DNA of 64,000 nt from Hesseltinella vesiculosa. Taxonomy: Eukaryota > Mucoromycota > Mucoromycetes > Mucorales > Cunninghamellaceae. Position 1 is the stretch's first letter. The number at the start of each line of letters is the position of its first letter. The notes under the pieces were generated by a model that had not been told where the DNA came from, ran no database searches, and saw only the letters and a list, made by a program, of their open reading frames with translations. The DNA lies in NCBI GenBank assembly GCA_002104935.1, contig MCGT01000020.1, positions 62,001 through 126,000 on the forward strand. Direction: 5' to 3'. Positions 1-10,309 of the stretch are shown piece by piece. A program made the position numbers and the translations under genes.

Positions 1-689
1 CATTGCAAATGCGCGTTTCTTTGGTGGCGATGTCTCCAAAGTCCCCAAGCTGGCCTTGACTGTTGGCGTTGCGTAGGCTCCTCCAAAGGAACCCCCCCCC
101 AAATCATTTAGGCTTAATATCTTCTTATGTTTGCTAGTACGGTGATGGATGCAAGAGAAGTGTTGGTGGTCATAACTGGCGCACATAAGAGTCTTGCTCT
201 GGCAAAATGTATTGAGGAAGGGGTAAATCACATGTGGACTGTGTCTGGTAAGTGAACAAGTGATTCCTTTGCCACCCCATCCCTCATCTGTCGTTTTCTT
301 CCTTTGACCGCAGCCATTCAAATGCATCCCAAGGGCCTGATCGTTTGTGACGAAGATGCCACCTTAGAATTACATGTCAAGGTCAGTAAGAATCACAAGC
401 ACTTGGAGATATGACTGATCCATTTTTTTTTTCGTAGACCGTGAAGTATTTTAAGTCTATTGAGCATGTTCACCATTCCATCATTGGACCACATAACCTT
501 GGATTGCAGGGCAATCTGCTGCGCAATATGGTCGACACAAATCAAACCGCCAAACGACGACGACGAATGATGCTTCAGAGTCTTTTGAACAATGACGACG
601 ATCAGGGTGAAATTTTATCCGATGACGACGAGAAACGAGATATCCTAGATGATATACATAGTAAAAGACCAAGAACAAACCAAGAATAA
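1..689 (+). CDS. nagB: Glucosamine-6-phosphate deaminase (3' part)
   Basis: Converts glucosamine-6-phosphate to fructose-6-phosphate and ammonia in the cytosol, in amino-sugar (chitin) catabolism. The 5' end lies outside the window. Four exons read through: 1-72, 138-247, 314-381 and 438-689. The spliced product contains ANARFF, LTVGVATVMDAREV, VNHMWTVSAIQMHPKGL and VKTVKYF, which follow the C-terminal half of the NagB/GNPDA family closely. After the family core comes an acidic and basic tail of about 70 residues (RRRRMM, NNDDD, SDDDEKRD) that is longer than in typical bacterial or animal enzymes; its role is unknown. Introns are GT-AG and the last carries a T run before the acceptor. Identity is near certain; only the start is missing. 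Confidence 0.95.
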
Positions 690-864
690 ACGACTGACAA
701 GAGCTTGAGTTTCAGTCTACTAAGAATTGGTCAAATTGTTTTCGGGCATTTGCTGCCCCCCCTCGGTTCCGCCGTCACAAATGTAAAAAAAATACTGGCC
801 TCGACTTTTTTTTTTTTTCCCTCTTTTCTCCCTTCTCTCAATTCTATATCCCCTTGATAAAACA

Positions 865-1278
865 ATGGTCAACCAAGCTTTTGTTAACGTATGCTCCACT
901 TCCTCGATTGAAACAAAGAAATAAAGCGGATCGGCTCAAGCATTTTATTTTTCTAGGTTGGTCGCTGGTCTGCTTTGGGCCTGGGTCTTGTTTACGGTTT
1001 CACTCATAACATCACTTTGAACAAGCAAGCCGAAGTACACCGCAAGGAAGAAGAATACCAACACAAGGAACATCTCATTCAACAAGCCAAGGCCGCTTAT
1101 GCCAAGCAACATGCTGCCAAAACTGAAAGCGCTGAATTAGGTACGATTTTATTGTACCTTGACTTTTTGTTTACAAGAATCTTACCCCTCTTTTTTTTTT
1201 CTTCTTTGCACTTGCTTAGATTTGGAAGATCCCAACTTTGATTTCGAAAAATACATTGCTCAACTCGAAAAGCAATAG
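865..1278 (+). CDS. ATP21: F1Fo ATP synthase subunit e
   Basis: Small inner-mitochondrial-membrane subunit needed for ATP synthase dimerisation and cristae shape. Three exons (865-888, 957-1140, 1220-1278) give about 88 residues, normal for the family. The N-terminal membrane segment VGRWSALGLGLVYGFTHN carries the family's glycine-rich dimer motif, and a charged coiled-coil-prone stretch (HRKEEEYQHKEHLIQQAK) follows. The start is the first ATG after the upstream stop, and the first exon encodes only eight residues, so the true start would be missed without splicing. The second intron ends in a T run. It lies between the deaminase and FIP1 on the same strand with no sign of co-regulation. High confidence. 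Confidence 0.9.
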
Positions 1279-1861
1279 ATCGATAGACTTTCGCACCAAA
1301 GAAAATGAACATCCCGTATCCCCCTCTTTACATTTAGTTTTTCCCCAACCTCGTCATAAAAGTGGAAGCTTTTTGCTCTTCTCAGCGATTTTTTTTTTTA
1401 CTGTTGTACCCTTACCTACATTTGTCATTTTATTGTGACGTTTTATAAGAAGGAGATCAGAAGCGCGTTTCAGTGGAGGTGACGAAGGTGAAGAAGAGAA
1501 TGAAAAACCACAGGGACCTCATTTCGGTGTGTGCCTTTTCTTTGTGGCGCTTGCTTCTCCCGTTGATTGCTTCTTCGGCTGTTAAGTTTTCCAACAGCAA
1601 AGTTGTAAAAAAAAATTAAAAAAAAAAGGATGGTTGAGACCTTGCACACCAATGAAGCATCAACTGGAACAGCAGGTAAAGCATGCGATATGCACGCAAG
1701 GAAGGCTCTGCTAAACAGACGTATCATTGAGTGCGAGGAACAGGCATAATTTTCAAAGACAGTCAGAATATCCACCAGCCTTCTTGGAAGGGTTTGCAGG
1801 TTTTTTTTTTTTCTCCTTTCCATTTTATTTTTTGCTGCTTCGTTCACCCATACATTTTATT
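1279..1861 (+). other. Gene-less stretch before FIP1
   Basis: I see no supported gene here. It holds the 3' flank of the ATP synthase gene, several A and T runs (for example near 1605-1628 and 1800-1812), and presumably the FIP1 promoter. A long minus-strand open frame exists but has low-complexity composition and no recognisable motif. Confidence 0.4.
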
Positions 1862-3191
1862 ATGAGCGCTCCTAACCAGCGAATGGAAGAGGACGACGTG
1901 GACGACTTTTTGTACGGTGCTGATGATCATGAAGGGTTCGGCACAACATCTCGACCGGCCACTAAAAAAGGTAAAGCACTTCGATGAATCGAAAACAGCG
2001 TTTCTCATGTGCATGCTCATATTCCTTCAATATGCGTAGTGGATGACGACGATGAAGAAATGATTGAAGACCAACCCGAAGACCAAAGGTAATCCATTCA
2101 CCACAACATAATTGCAGAGAAATAATGGCTCACGCTCCTCGTATTTTTTTTTCTTCTTCACTCACCAGTACATCGAATCAAAAAGGTCATGACATCGATC
2201 AAGCCATGGACGAGGAAGACAGCAGTGGCGATGTATGTGAGATTATATTTGCACACAAGAGGAATGGTGACCATACGATCGGCTCTGACACTCATTTGCT
2301 TGCTCCCATTTTTCTTGTATCGGTAGGACTTTGATATTATCCTCGACGGCGATGACGATGACGAACCCGACACCAAAAATACCAAGGAAGAACCAAGCTT
2401 GATTGGCGCTGACCAGACAACCAGCAGCCAGACGGAACAATCAGGCGATGCCCAAGCCACCTCTGCTGCCGCTGGCTCAACGGAGGAAACCACTAAATCA
2501 GAAGCTGCCTCGTCCAAACCTTTGAAAATCGCTCTGGAAGTTGTAGGTGAGTATAATGGCGAGCCTATCACCGAAGTCGATTTGGATACCAACTTTGAAG
2601 ACAAGCCATGGCGTAAACCCGGTGCTGACATCACAGACTATTTCAACTACGGATTCAATGAAGCAACCTGGCGTGCTTATTGCGCCAAGCAAAAGATGAT
2701 GCGCGAAAAAAAGGTAATGAATTGCAGCCAAAAAAAAAGACACTAATCACATTTTTCTGAATCGGACATAGCAATTTGATATGCAAGATTTCCTCGGTCA
2801 GTTTGATATGGCAGAGTTTATGAAAATGAACATGAATATGATGATGCCTCCCCCTGGTGCAATGATGGACAATGGCATGCCAATGCCAATGCCTGGCATG
2901 GGGATGCCTATGATGAATCCAATGATGGGCATGCCTCGACCCCCCTCCCTTCCGCATGGCAACCAATTCTCCCATGGTAATGGGCCTCCTCTTGGCGGCA
3001 ACATCAGCTCTGGTGGCAGCAGAGGCACTTATAACAACGACCATCAAGGACGAGATCGTGAAGGACGCGACAGAAGCAGAGATGGCCGTGATCACAGCGG
3101 ACGAACCGATGGCCGATCGTCGCACCACCACTCCTCTTCTCGCAACCGACACCCTTATTCCAGTAGCAGCCGCAGCAGCTCTCGCCGTTAG
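1862..3191 (+). CDS. FIP1: Pre-mRNA polyadenylation factor Fip1
   Basis: Subunit of the nuclear cleavage and polyadenylation factor that tethers poly(A) polymerase to the complex. Five exons (1862-1970, 2040-2088, 2169-2232, 2327-2713, 2772-3191). The N terminus is acidic ([26 protein letters not shown]). The diagnostic Fip1 motif [18 protein letters not shown] is encoded near 2600-2650 and is followed by [14 protein letters not shown]. The C terminus is Met/Pro/Gly-rich (many [13 protein letters not shown] repeats) and ends in an RD/RS-rich, histidine- and serine-rich tail, as in animal Fip1 rather than the short yeast protein. The start is the first ATG in frame with the acidic exon. Very secure. 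Confidence 0.95.
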
Positions 3192-3486
3192 ATTTCGATT
3201 CAAATCCCCCTTTTTTGTATATAAACAATCTATCACATCACTTTAAACTCTGGACGGAGGCTAACGACAGCGCCTTCGTCAGGACTGCATGAGTCTTTAT
3301 AACTTGACATGCCAGCATAGCAATTGACATGAATCCGTGCAGTGTTTTTTATTCGCATTTTTTTTTCTTAAAGGGAGTGTCCAATCGAAAGGGTATCATA
3401 AGCAAAGGGGGTGGAGAGCATCCTAGTAATTCAGGATGTCTGAAACACGTGGACCTTCAATATCATATAAGCCTGATGCCTCCATT
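3192..3486 (+). other. Convergent 3' flanks
   Basis: Short space between the ends of FIP1 and the convergent minus-strand gene. No gene or motif is seen; it must hold both terminators. Confidence 0.4.
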
Positions 3487-5525
3487 TCAAGCTGCTTTTG
3501 CAAACGTTGCATCGCTTCCACTTCCTCCTATGTGATATTTAAAAACGCTGTGAGCCACCGTAAAGTAAATCAACAGGATTGCCGAGCTTACAAAAAGAAT
3601 AGCGAGCAAATTAAAAAATGAACCGAAGCCAAAGATCCCTGTCCAATTCAAAGGGATTGTGCAGGACGCGAGTTCAATATGAGTCCAGTGGTTAGGTGAT
3701 CGTGCCTCAGTAGCAGTCAAGGTAATCTTATTTGTGACAAAGTGGAGACAAAAAACCTTGGATTTCTTAAACGTATCGTAGCGTGCGTTCTTCCAGCTCG
3801 CAGCCAACAATCGGAGTGAAGCAGCGCTACACTCGAACAACTTGATACTGTCGTCAATGGTATGAGCAGCGTTTTCTTCCGCTAGACCACTAAGTGTAAA
3901 AAAAACTGCTTATGAGACAATATCATAATTACTAAGATTCATGCCTACCTGGATGATTCTACGAGGATGATTTCCGCCAACTTGGGCGTGTCAGTCAGGG
4001 TTAGGGTTCCCAATGCATCCATAAACCGTGAGCCAGCCTTAAAAGAGTAATATTGCTCCTTCATCTTTACAAACTTGTTCGCCAGCGACTCCTTTTCGCA
4101 CCTGAAAAAATAAAATGAAATTTTAGATGAGCAGCGGCATTTAGTTTTGTTTCAACCCTTTACCACTGGAAGCTGACGAGATTCGTAACTTTTCCAAACG
4201 CAGACAGTGCAGGCACCAGCAGCTCAATGAAAGGAGTTCTCTCATGGCTATTCAGAGGGTTTGGGCAAAGACAATGCTTGTGATAGTTCGTCAAAATATA
4301 TTGCATGATAGACACCATCGACTTTGATGATCGAGGTAGTTTGGAGGTGCCATAGGTCCAAATTGTCGCCGGGAAGCTGTCAAAGTTTGCTGATGTAGCT
4401 GTTTGAAGGAATTGGAGACACCCTTCCATGGATTTCAAATGAGAAAGATTTCGATGATTGTTCAGGTTTTCTTTAAGCTCCGCATTGAGAGAAGCATCGC
4501 CGGAGGTAGTACATGATGTTGCAATTGTAACATGATCTTCGAAGGCTCCATGGTCGATCTTGGCCAGTTTGGGACGGCAAGGGCTTTCTGGCAATTTAGA
4601 CGGTGGATGAATAATAAAAACCTCTGTTCCCTTGTGGATAGCAAGATGGTCCTATCGAGTTGGCAAAAAAAAAAAAAAAAAAAAAATACGCGCGTCCGCA
4701 GTAAAACAATTATCAGTGACAGCTTCCATATCTTCTCAAAGGCTGTACCTTTTCCACAGCAATATAGTCATCCGGTAAAGAATTGTATGCTTCAAAGTCC
4801 AAGCGTGGTAGATCAGCTTCATCACCATCAATCAAGCGATCGATTGGTCGCTTTACCTAGTTTGTAAAGTGGTTTAGTAACTTGGGGTAAAAAGCGCTGA
4901 CTTTTGCAATGTTCTTTACAGGGAGGGACAAGTCGTTCTTTTCACGGGCAACGTCTTCATTACATTCTTTGTTGATCTATACGTTCCGCAAAGACAGTTT
5001 TTACTTGAGAGGGCCATATCAATTTTTGTAAATTATTTTACCTGCGGAGTCACATTATTATTCAAAGTTTTGATATTGTTGTTCGAATGTCGAAAGTCCA
5101 TGTATGTTTCAACTCTGCTTGACTTTTCCATAGTTGATTCTGGTTCATTTCGAGGGTTGGAAACAGCCGATCTCTTATCAGATTTTCCTGGTAAAGGCGA
5201 GGAAGGTGAAGGTGGCGAAGTGGAATCTGTGGCGTCATCTTCTGACGAAGGAAAGAACATCAGCAAAGCCTAAATATTAAAGTCTTCATTACTATCTCCT
5301 TTGCATTTTCGTGAATAAACTTACCTTTATATCATCCAAAAAGTCCAGTATGTTTTTAGAGGATTTCTTATAGCTTGATTCAGACAGGCGTGAATTGATA
5401 TCCAGCTTCATTCTTTCCAACAAGACTTGCAATGAGGCATGCTTGTCTTTAGATTTGTAGCTCTCAAGCGCAGCAGAAAGTCTCCATTCTTTAACCTTTA
5501 CCCCACGAAAATAAAACGAGCTCAT
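3487..5525 (-). CDS. Hypothetical protein, 545 aa, C-terminal membrane segment
   Basis: Not recognised. A clean seven-exon model reads through on the minus strand: 5325-5525, 5042-5269, 4920-4976, 4749-4856, 4164-4651, 3949-4101 and 3487-3889. All phases match and the total is 546 codons. The N terminus begins MSSFYFRGVKVKEWRLSAAL and is Lys/Glu/Ser-rich. A Ser/Pro/Asp-rich linker (SSEDDATDSTSPPSPSS) follows. The middle is globular-looking (KAGSRFMDALGTLTLTDTP, AASLRLLAASWKNARYDTF). One strongly hydrophobic segment (FFNLLAILFVSSAILLIYF) lies near the C terminus, so it may be tail-anchored. One donor and its acceptor share the bases GTAAAG, so the P/V junction of exons 3 and 4 could shift slightly. 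The unbroken reading over seven exons argues for a living gene. No function is proposed. Confidence 0.7.
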
Positions 5526-5814
5526 GGTAGCGATAAAGAATAAAAAGAGGAAAAGCATTTTTTTTTGTGTTCAGCGAGGCTTTGAACTCCGAGACTGACT
5601 CGGCTCCTCAAATCTGAATTGTGGAAGAGGAAAACACACCTCTTTCAGCTTTCGCTTCTTTGAGTAATGGAAAGGGTAATCTCATAGGGATAATGTAGTA
5701 TCTCATCCATAACAACAGCTATTTTCTTTAAGAGGTGCATTGTAAGCACCGATCACATCTAGTAAGCTTTTACATCTATGTTACATTTGCAGATGCTCTT
5801 GACTGGTTGTTTGG
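5526..5814 (+). other. Upstream flank, nothing recognised
   Basis: Promoter side of the 545-residue gene running into the tandem repeat. No feature seen. Confidence 0.3.
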
Positions 5815-6741
5815 AGACAAACAGACTATGTTGTGTTTGCCTCTTTGGTGTTGTGGAACGATGCTATGATTTGATTGTGCCAAAAGTGCCTGCCGAGGGC
5901 TGATTAAAGGTAATCTGATGATGTAAACCTTGGAGCGATGGTGATACCTCACCTCTTTTCTTATTTTTTTTTTTTGGTAGGAATGACACATCTGGCTCTA
6001 AATGCATCATTCGCCTCGGCTATGCTTTTGTGCACGTTTTTCAAATCGTTGGTTCCACAGTGGACCCACCAACGTTGGCATCACCTTCTCTGGCCCTCTG
6101 TTGCCTGTCAGGTTCTCTGGGAATCGCAGACTAGTTGCTTTCGCGTGCATTTGGCATTGCTTCCTTCTAACCTGGCCCTATTTTCCCTGTCTCTGGCAGG
6201 TTCTCTGGGACTCGCAGGTTAGTTGCTTTCGCGTGCATTTGGCATTGCTTCCTTCTTCTCTGGCCCTATTTTCCCTGGCAGATTCTTTGGGAACAAACAG
6301 ACTATGTTGTGTTTGCCTCTTTGGTGTTGTGGAACGATGCTATGATTTGATTGTGCCAAAAGTGCCTGCCGAGGGCTGATTTAAAGGTAATCTGATGATG
6401 TAAACCTTGGAGCGATGGTGATGCCTCACCTCTTTTCTTATTTTTTTTTTTGGTAGGAATGACACATCTGGCTCTAAATGCATCATTCGCCTCGGCTATG
6501 CTTTTGTGCACGTTTTTCAAATCGTTGGTTCCACAGTGGACCCACCAACGTTGGCATCACCTTCTCTGGCCCTCTGTTGCCTGTCAGGTTCTCTGGGAAT
6601 CGCAGACTAGTTGCTTCGCGTGCATTTAGCATTACTTCCTTCTTTTTTGACTCTGTTTTCCCTGGCAGATTATTTGGGAACAAGGAAAACTTGCTGTGTT
6701 TACGTATACGACCATGGAACAGTGCTTTGATTTGAATGTGC
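5815..6741 (+). repeat. Tandem repeat, 476-bp period, two copies plus a remnant
   Basis: The sequence starting AACAGACTATGTTGTG near 5820 recurs near 6296, a period of 476 bp, and the two copies are almost identical through their T-run segment and the CATCATTCGCCTCGG segment. A third, diverged start appears near 6668. The first copy also contains an internal duplication of about 90 bp (TCTCTGGGA...TTGCTTTCGCGTGC near 6115 and again near 6205) that the second copy lacks. Hydrophobic open frames run through it on the plus strand, but each is broken and none resembles a known family. Confidence 0.8.
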
Positions 6742-7290
6742 ACACATGCACTAAAGATTAATTTTGCAGGCACTTATTGCGCAATTGAAAAGAATTTATT
6801 CACGGCGCAAATAAAACGTGGTTGCCGCCAAATGCTGAATGTGGTAATTGGCTGTGAGAAAGTCCTACGTAATGGCGAGGGAGTGGTGATCTGGGTCTGC
6901 ATTCAAGGCAGTGGCGTCCAGTCGTTGTGTTTCTTCCTTGAGATTTGCTTATTCAGAATGTAGAAGCCAACCAAAATAAAGATTCTCCCCAAGACCGTCA
7001 TCCATGTGACCAAAACTGGCGAATTTTTATAGTGGACCTTTTTATAAGGAAAAAAAAGAAAAAAAGAAAAAACGGTAGCATGGCTCCTTCTGCCCCTTTG
7101 CAGAAGAAGCCAATGACTGAAGAGAGGCTGCTGCTGAAATCACGTGTAGATACAGTAATGTGGATTTCACAAAGTCATCTTGATCAAGAGTCATCACCAC
7201 CACGCCAAGAACGGAAAGAGCCACCGCTAACAATTTGGACAATTGAATAGAATCACCAAGCATCCAAATGGAAGATACGGTCAACTGGTT
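6736..7290 (-). pseudogene. Broken copy of the EamA/SLC35F transporter gene
   Basis: A rearranged duplicate of the 3' half of the transporter gene at 47763-49153, in the same orientation and including its 3' flank (GGCGCAAATAAAA near 6803 and 47702). It matches in blocks. The first, about 6740-7010, corresponds to 47630-47910. It then jumps to the intron region at about 7013-7100 (48207-48265), and then, after another deletion, covers about 7105-7289 (48340-48545). Several hundred bases of coding sequence are missing and the frame is lost, so no transporter can be made. The duplicated flank shows that this is a DNA-level segmental copy, not a retrocopy, since intron sequence is retained. Its upstream edge abuts the tandem repeat. 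Confidence 0.85.
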
Positions 7291-8291
7291 TTTTTTTTGT
7301 ATGGAACTGCTTCCCGGCAAAATTTACAAGGATTCGACACCTCAAATATCTAGCGGACCTCTCACCTTGCCTGTTTTCTTTAGGGTGATCCTCTTTGGGT
7401 ACCCACTTTGGTCTAGCAAAAACTGGCATCACCTGATGAACGTAAAAACCATTCATGCCTGCACGGAGATTCATCTCAGCCATCAAAAAGTACTTCATTT
7501 TTATTTTAGTAACGATGTGGGGAACTAGTGCCGCGGAGAAAATCTGTCAAATGGCAATTATACCGTACCTTTTCATTGGAAATAACGTGTAGTTCAAGTA
7601 TGAGTTCAGGTGTAATCGTGACGTTGAGTATACCGGTATCTACCAGCTTTGCACAAGCATATTCAATCATAGCGGTAGAAATCAATGCCAATGCTCTGTC
7701 AAACATTCCCATGCCACCCCGCCGTGTGGATTTTTGGTCTGATGTTACACGTGATCCCAAAAAAAGACCTAAAATACGAGGCACAGTTGCCCTGCTGGAA
7801 AAAATGATGAACTAAAAGAATGATGGGTTTTTTATGCAAGCCCAGATTTCTTGGAATTGAGGATGCGTTTAAAAAAAATGAGCATTGCTTTTCTCTTTTG
7901 TCTCGCTTCGGATTTGGCAGCGACTCATAGCGACCTTGGCCAGGACCCATTTCGTTGAACTGGGTCAAAGAGTATAATTCTCAAGGGGGGAAGAACTGCA
8001 AAAGGCAATGCCTGGAAAAGGGTCATGGAACAAGTGGAAGACCAGAACCCTCCAATGGAAAGGCCTCTTCCGATTGACTAAGAAGGTCGAGAAGAGCGGC
8101 TTTTTGATTTTTTACTTCCGTCCAGAAAACTTGGAAACTGAAACAGCTGGCTGGTTATTCGCTTAGAATTTGTTTATAAGCCCTATTCTGAAAATATAAA
8201 AAAAAAAAAAACGCTTTTAAATCTTTGACACTTTTTGATTCAGCACTAGGTTCTTCCGTTCTTGTTTCTAAATCAAAAGACTCATTCTACA
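7291..8291 (-). other. Unassigned remnants and sugar transporter promoter
   Basis: No gene is supported. A minus-strand open segment at about 7506-7784 contains MGMFDRALALISTAMIEYA and ILNVTITPELILELHV, and another near 7880-7968 begins MTQFNEMGPGQGRYESLPN. Both look like genuine protein fragments, but I cannot assign a family or join them. The last 300 bases before 8292 should hold the promoter of the plus-strand sugar transporter, with an A run just before the start region. Confidence 0.35.
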
Positions 8292-9894
8292 ATGTCACAA
8301 GTCGCCAAATCACAAGATACAGGCTTCAATTGGTACATGACCTTTTGTGCCGTGATATCTGCCTTTTCCGGGTTCCAAATTGGCTGGGCCATTGGTAAAA
8401 TGCTACTGAATTCATAAGTGAACGTCAGGGCTGACGTCAACCTTTTTTTCTAGGTGTTCCCAACATGCCAGCCAACACCATATCAAAGTGCCAAGGTGGT
8501 GATTCAGGTGGCCCTCTGCCTCCATGTCTACCAATGTCCCCATACACCTGGGGTTATACTGTTGCTGCTTACCCGATTGGAGGTATTGTGGGCTCCATCC
8601 TATCAAAATTCACCAATGCTCGTTATGGACGTCGTATTAATCTGATGACTGCTTGTATCTGGATGATATTTGGTAACCTGCTGTCGGCTGTCAGCGTGAA
8701 CGTCGTCATGGTAAACCTGTTTTTTTTTTTTTTCCCGCCAGCTCATCTTTTTTATCCCTTGAAAAGTATGCAGTAGGCCGTGCCATTGTAGGTCTCGGAG
8801 CTGGTATGTATGGTTCAGCCAATGCTATCTACATTGCCGAAATCACCACCAACAAAACCCGGGGTGCATTGGGCAGTATCTTTGAGTCGTTCCTGAATTT
8901 AGCAATTTTGCTGTCCCAGCTCTCCGGTCGTTATGCCAACTATGACCCGGTCTGGCGCATCCTCTGGGCTGTTTCTTCCGTCTTGGCTCTTGTGCAGTTC
9001 ATTTGCTTGTTTCTGTTCACTGTTGAAACACCTCGTCGCCTGTGCATGGAAAAGAAATACGACGAAGCCGCTGCATCTTTGCAAAAACTGCGTGGCAACG
9101 CCGACATTGAAGAAGAGTTCCAGCAACTGCTCGCTGCTCGCCAACGTGAAGAAGAAAATTCTGGCAAGCAACTGTCCATCTGGAACATCATCAGCGGAAC
9201 GGACAAGTTTATCCTGTGGCGCACTGTCATTGTCATGGTCTGTCAGGGCTACAATCAAGCTGGTGGTATCGGCCCTCTCTCTGTGTACTCTAAAAACATT
9301 TTCCTGGGTCTTTTTGACGGTGACGACTACATGGCTAGCAATCTTGTCAATGCAAACGGTTCTATCAAGGTGGCTGCCACATTCATTGCTATTTTCTTTG
9401 TGCACAAGGCTGGTCGCAAGAAACTGATGATGGCTTCTCTATTGGGCTGCACTCTCGGCTGCGTCTTGCTGGTCATTGGCGCTCACGGGCATGCTCTTCC
9501 TGGCTCCATCATTGGCGGCGCCTTGATCTTTACTGGCTTTTATTCATTTGGTTGTGGCACCATCCCTTGGTTTATTGCGCCTGAATTGGTGCCTCTACGC
9601 GGCCTGGCTTCTGCAACTGCTCTCGGAAGTGCGTCGAACTGGTCCATGAATTTCCTGTTTAACATCGTCTGGCCCCACATGAACACCGGTCTTGGCAACA
9701 ACGCCTTTGTTGTCTTTTGTGTGATCAATTTCGTGGGCTTCTTGTTCATGCTCTTCTTCTTGCCCGAAACCACTGGGAAGTCTCTGGATAGTCAATGTGA
9801 TGACAGAGAAAAAGACACCGAAACCACCGTCGAATCCAGCGCTTCCAGCCAAGGTGAAAATGAGAAGAAGCAGGTTGAATATGTTAGCAACTAG
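8292..9894 (+). CDS. MFS sugar transporter
   Basis: Twelve-helix plasma-membrane carrier of the sugar porter family; the substrate (probably a hexose) cannot be read from sequence. Exons 8292-8394, 8454-8710 and 8767-9894 give 495 residues, the usual size. Family marks include a TM1 segment (AVISAFSGFQIGWAIGVPN), the loop motif NARYGRR, VGRAIVGLGAGM, VETPRRLC in the place of the usual PESPR, the second GRK loop (KAGRKKLMM), and PETTGKSLD at the end of TM12. The third exon must start after an AAG acceptor at 8764-8766. The nearby CAG acceptor would put a TAG stop in frame, so the splice choice decides whether the gene works. A Ser/Glu-rich cytoplasmic tail follows. A solitary gene in a repeat-rich area. 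Confidence 0.92.
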
Positions 9895-10218
9895 ATTTTA
9901 CCCCACCCCACCCCCATCTATTCCACATCATCTCACTCCTCTTATGTACTACTTATCACCAAAGATCATAATAAATTTAACCGCTTATGCCCTGAACAAG
10001 ATTCATTTTGATCCTATGCCAATTCCCAGTTGTCATGAGTTGGCTGTTTCATTCCACTTAAACTTGATGATCACTTATTTGCTATGAATTGAAAGGTTAG
10101 GCAGAAATGGGACGCTGTTCTCCTTGTTTTAATTTGATCTTACTCACGTCAAGGTACTTTTTTTTAAAAAAAAAAAGATAAGAGGAAAGAAAGGACTCCT
10201 CTCCAAAAAATATTCAGG
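9895..10218 (+). other. 3' flank of the sugar transporter
   Basis: No gene seen. It includes a C-rich stretch immediately after the stop (9899-9915), likely 3' UTR, and A/T runs near 10155-10175. Confidence 0.4.
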
Positions 10219-10236
10219 TCACGGAATGCGGGCGGC

Positions 10237-10270
10237 ACCTGAAACAAAGGAGGGTTGCATGAAGCCAGGT
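10237..10270 (+). repeat. Palindrome-ended 34-nt motif (copy 1)
   Basis: Bounded by ACCTG and CAGGT with GAAACAAAGGAGGGTTGCAT inside. A near match with CCTGA...TCAGG ends lies at 38786-38817. Each lies just outside the N-terminal region of a Fanzor-family remnant, and each is followed by a run of T. It may be a terminal or subterminal element, or a transcript hairpin. Confidence 0.5.
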
Positions 10271-10309
10271 ACACTTTTCTTTTTTCTTTTTTTTTTTTTT
10301 TTATTTTCA

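Noticed and set aside
1470..1847. 125-codon minus-strand open frame
   Set aside because: Overlaps the FIP1 promoter, has skewed composition and no motif.
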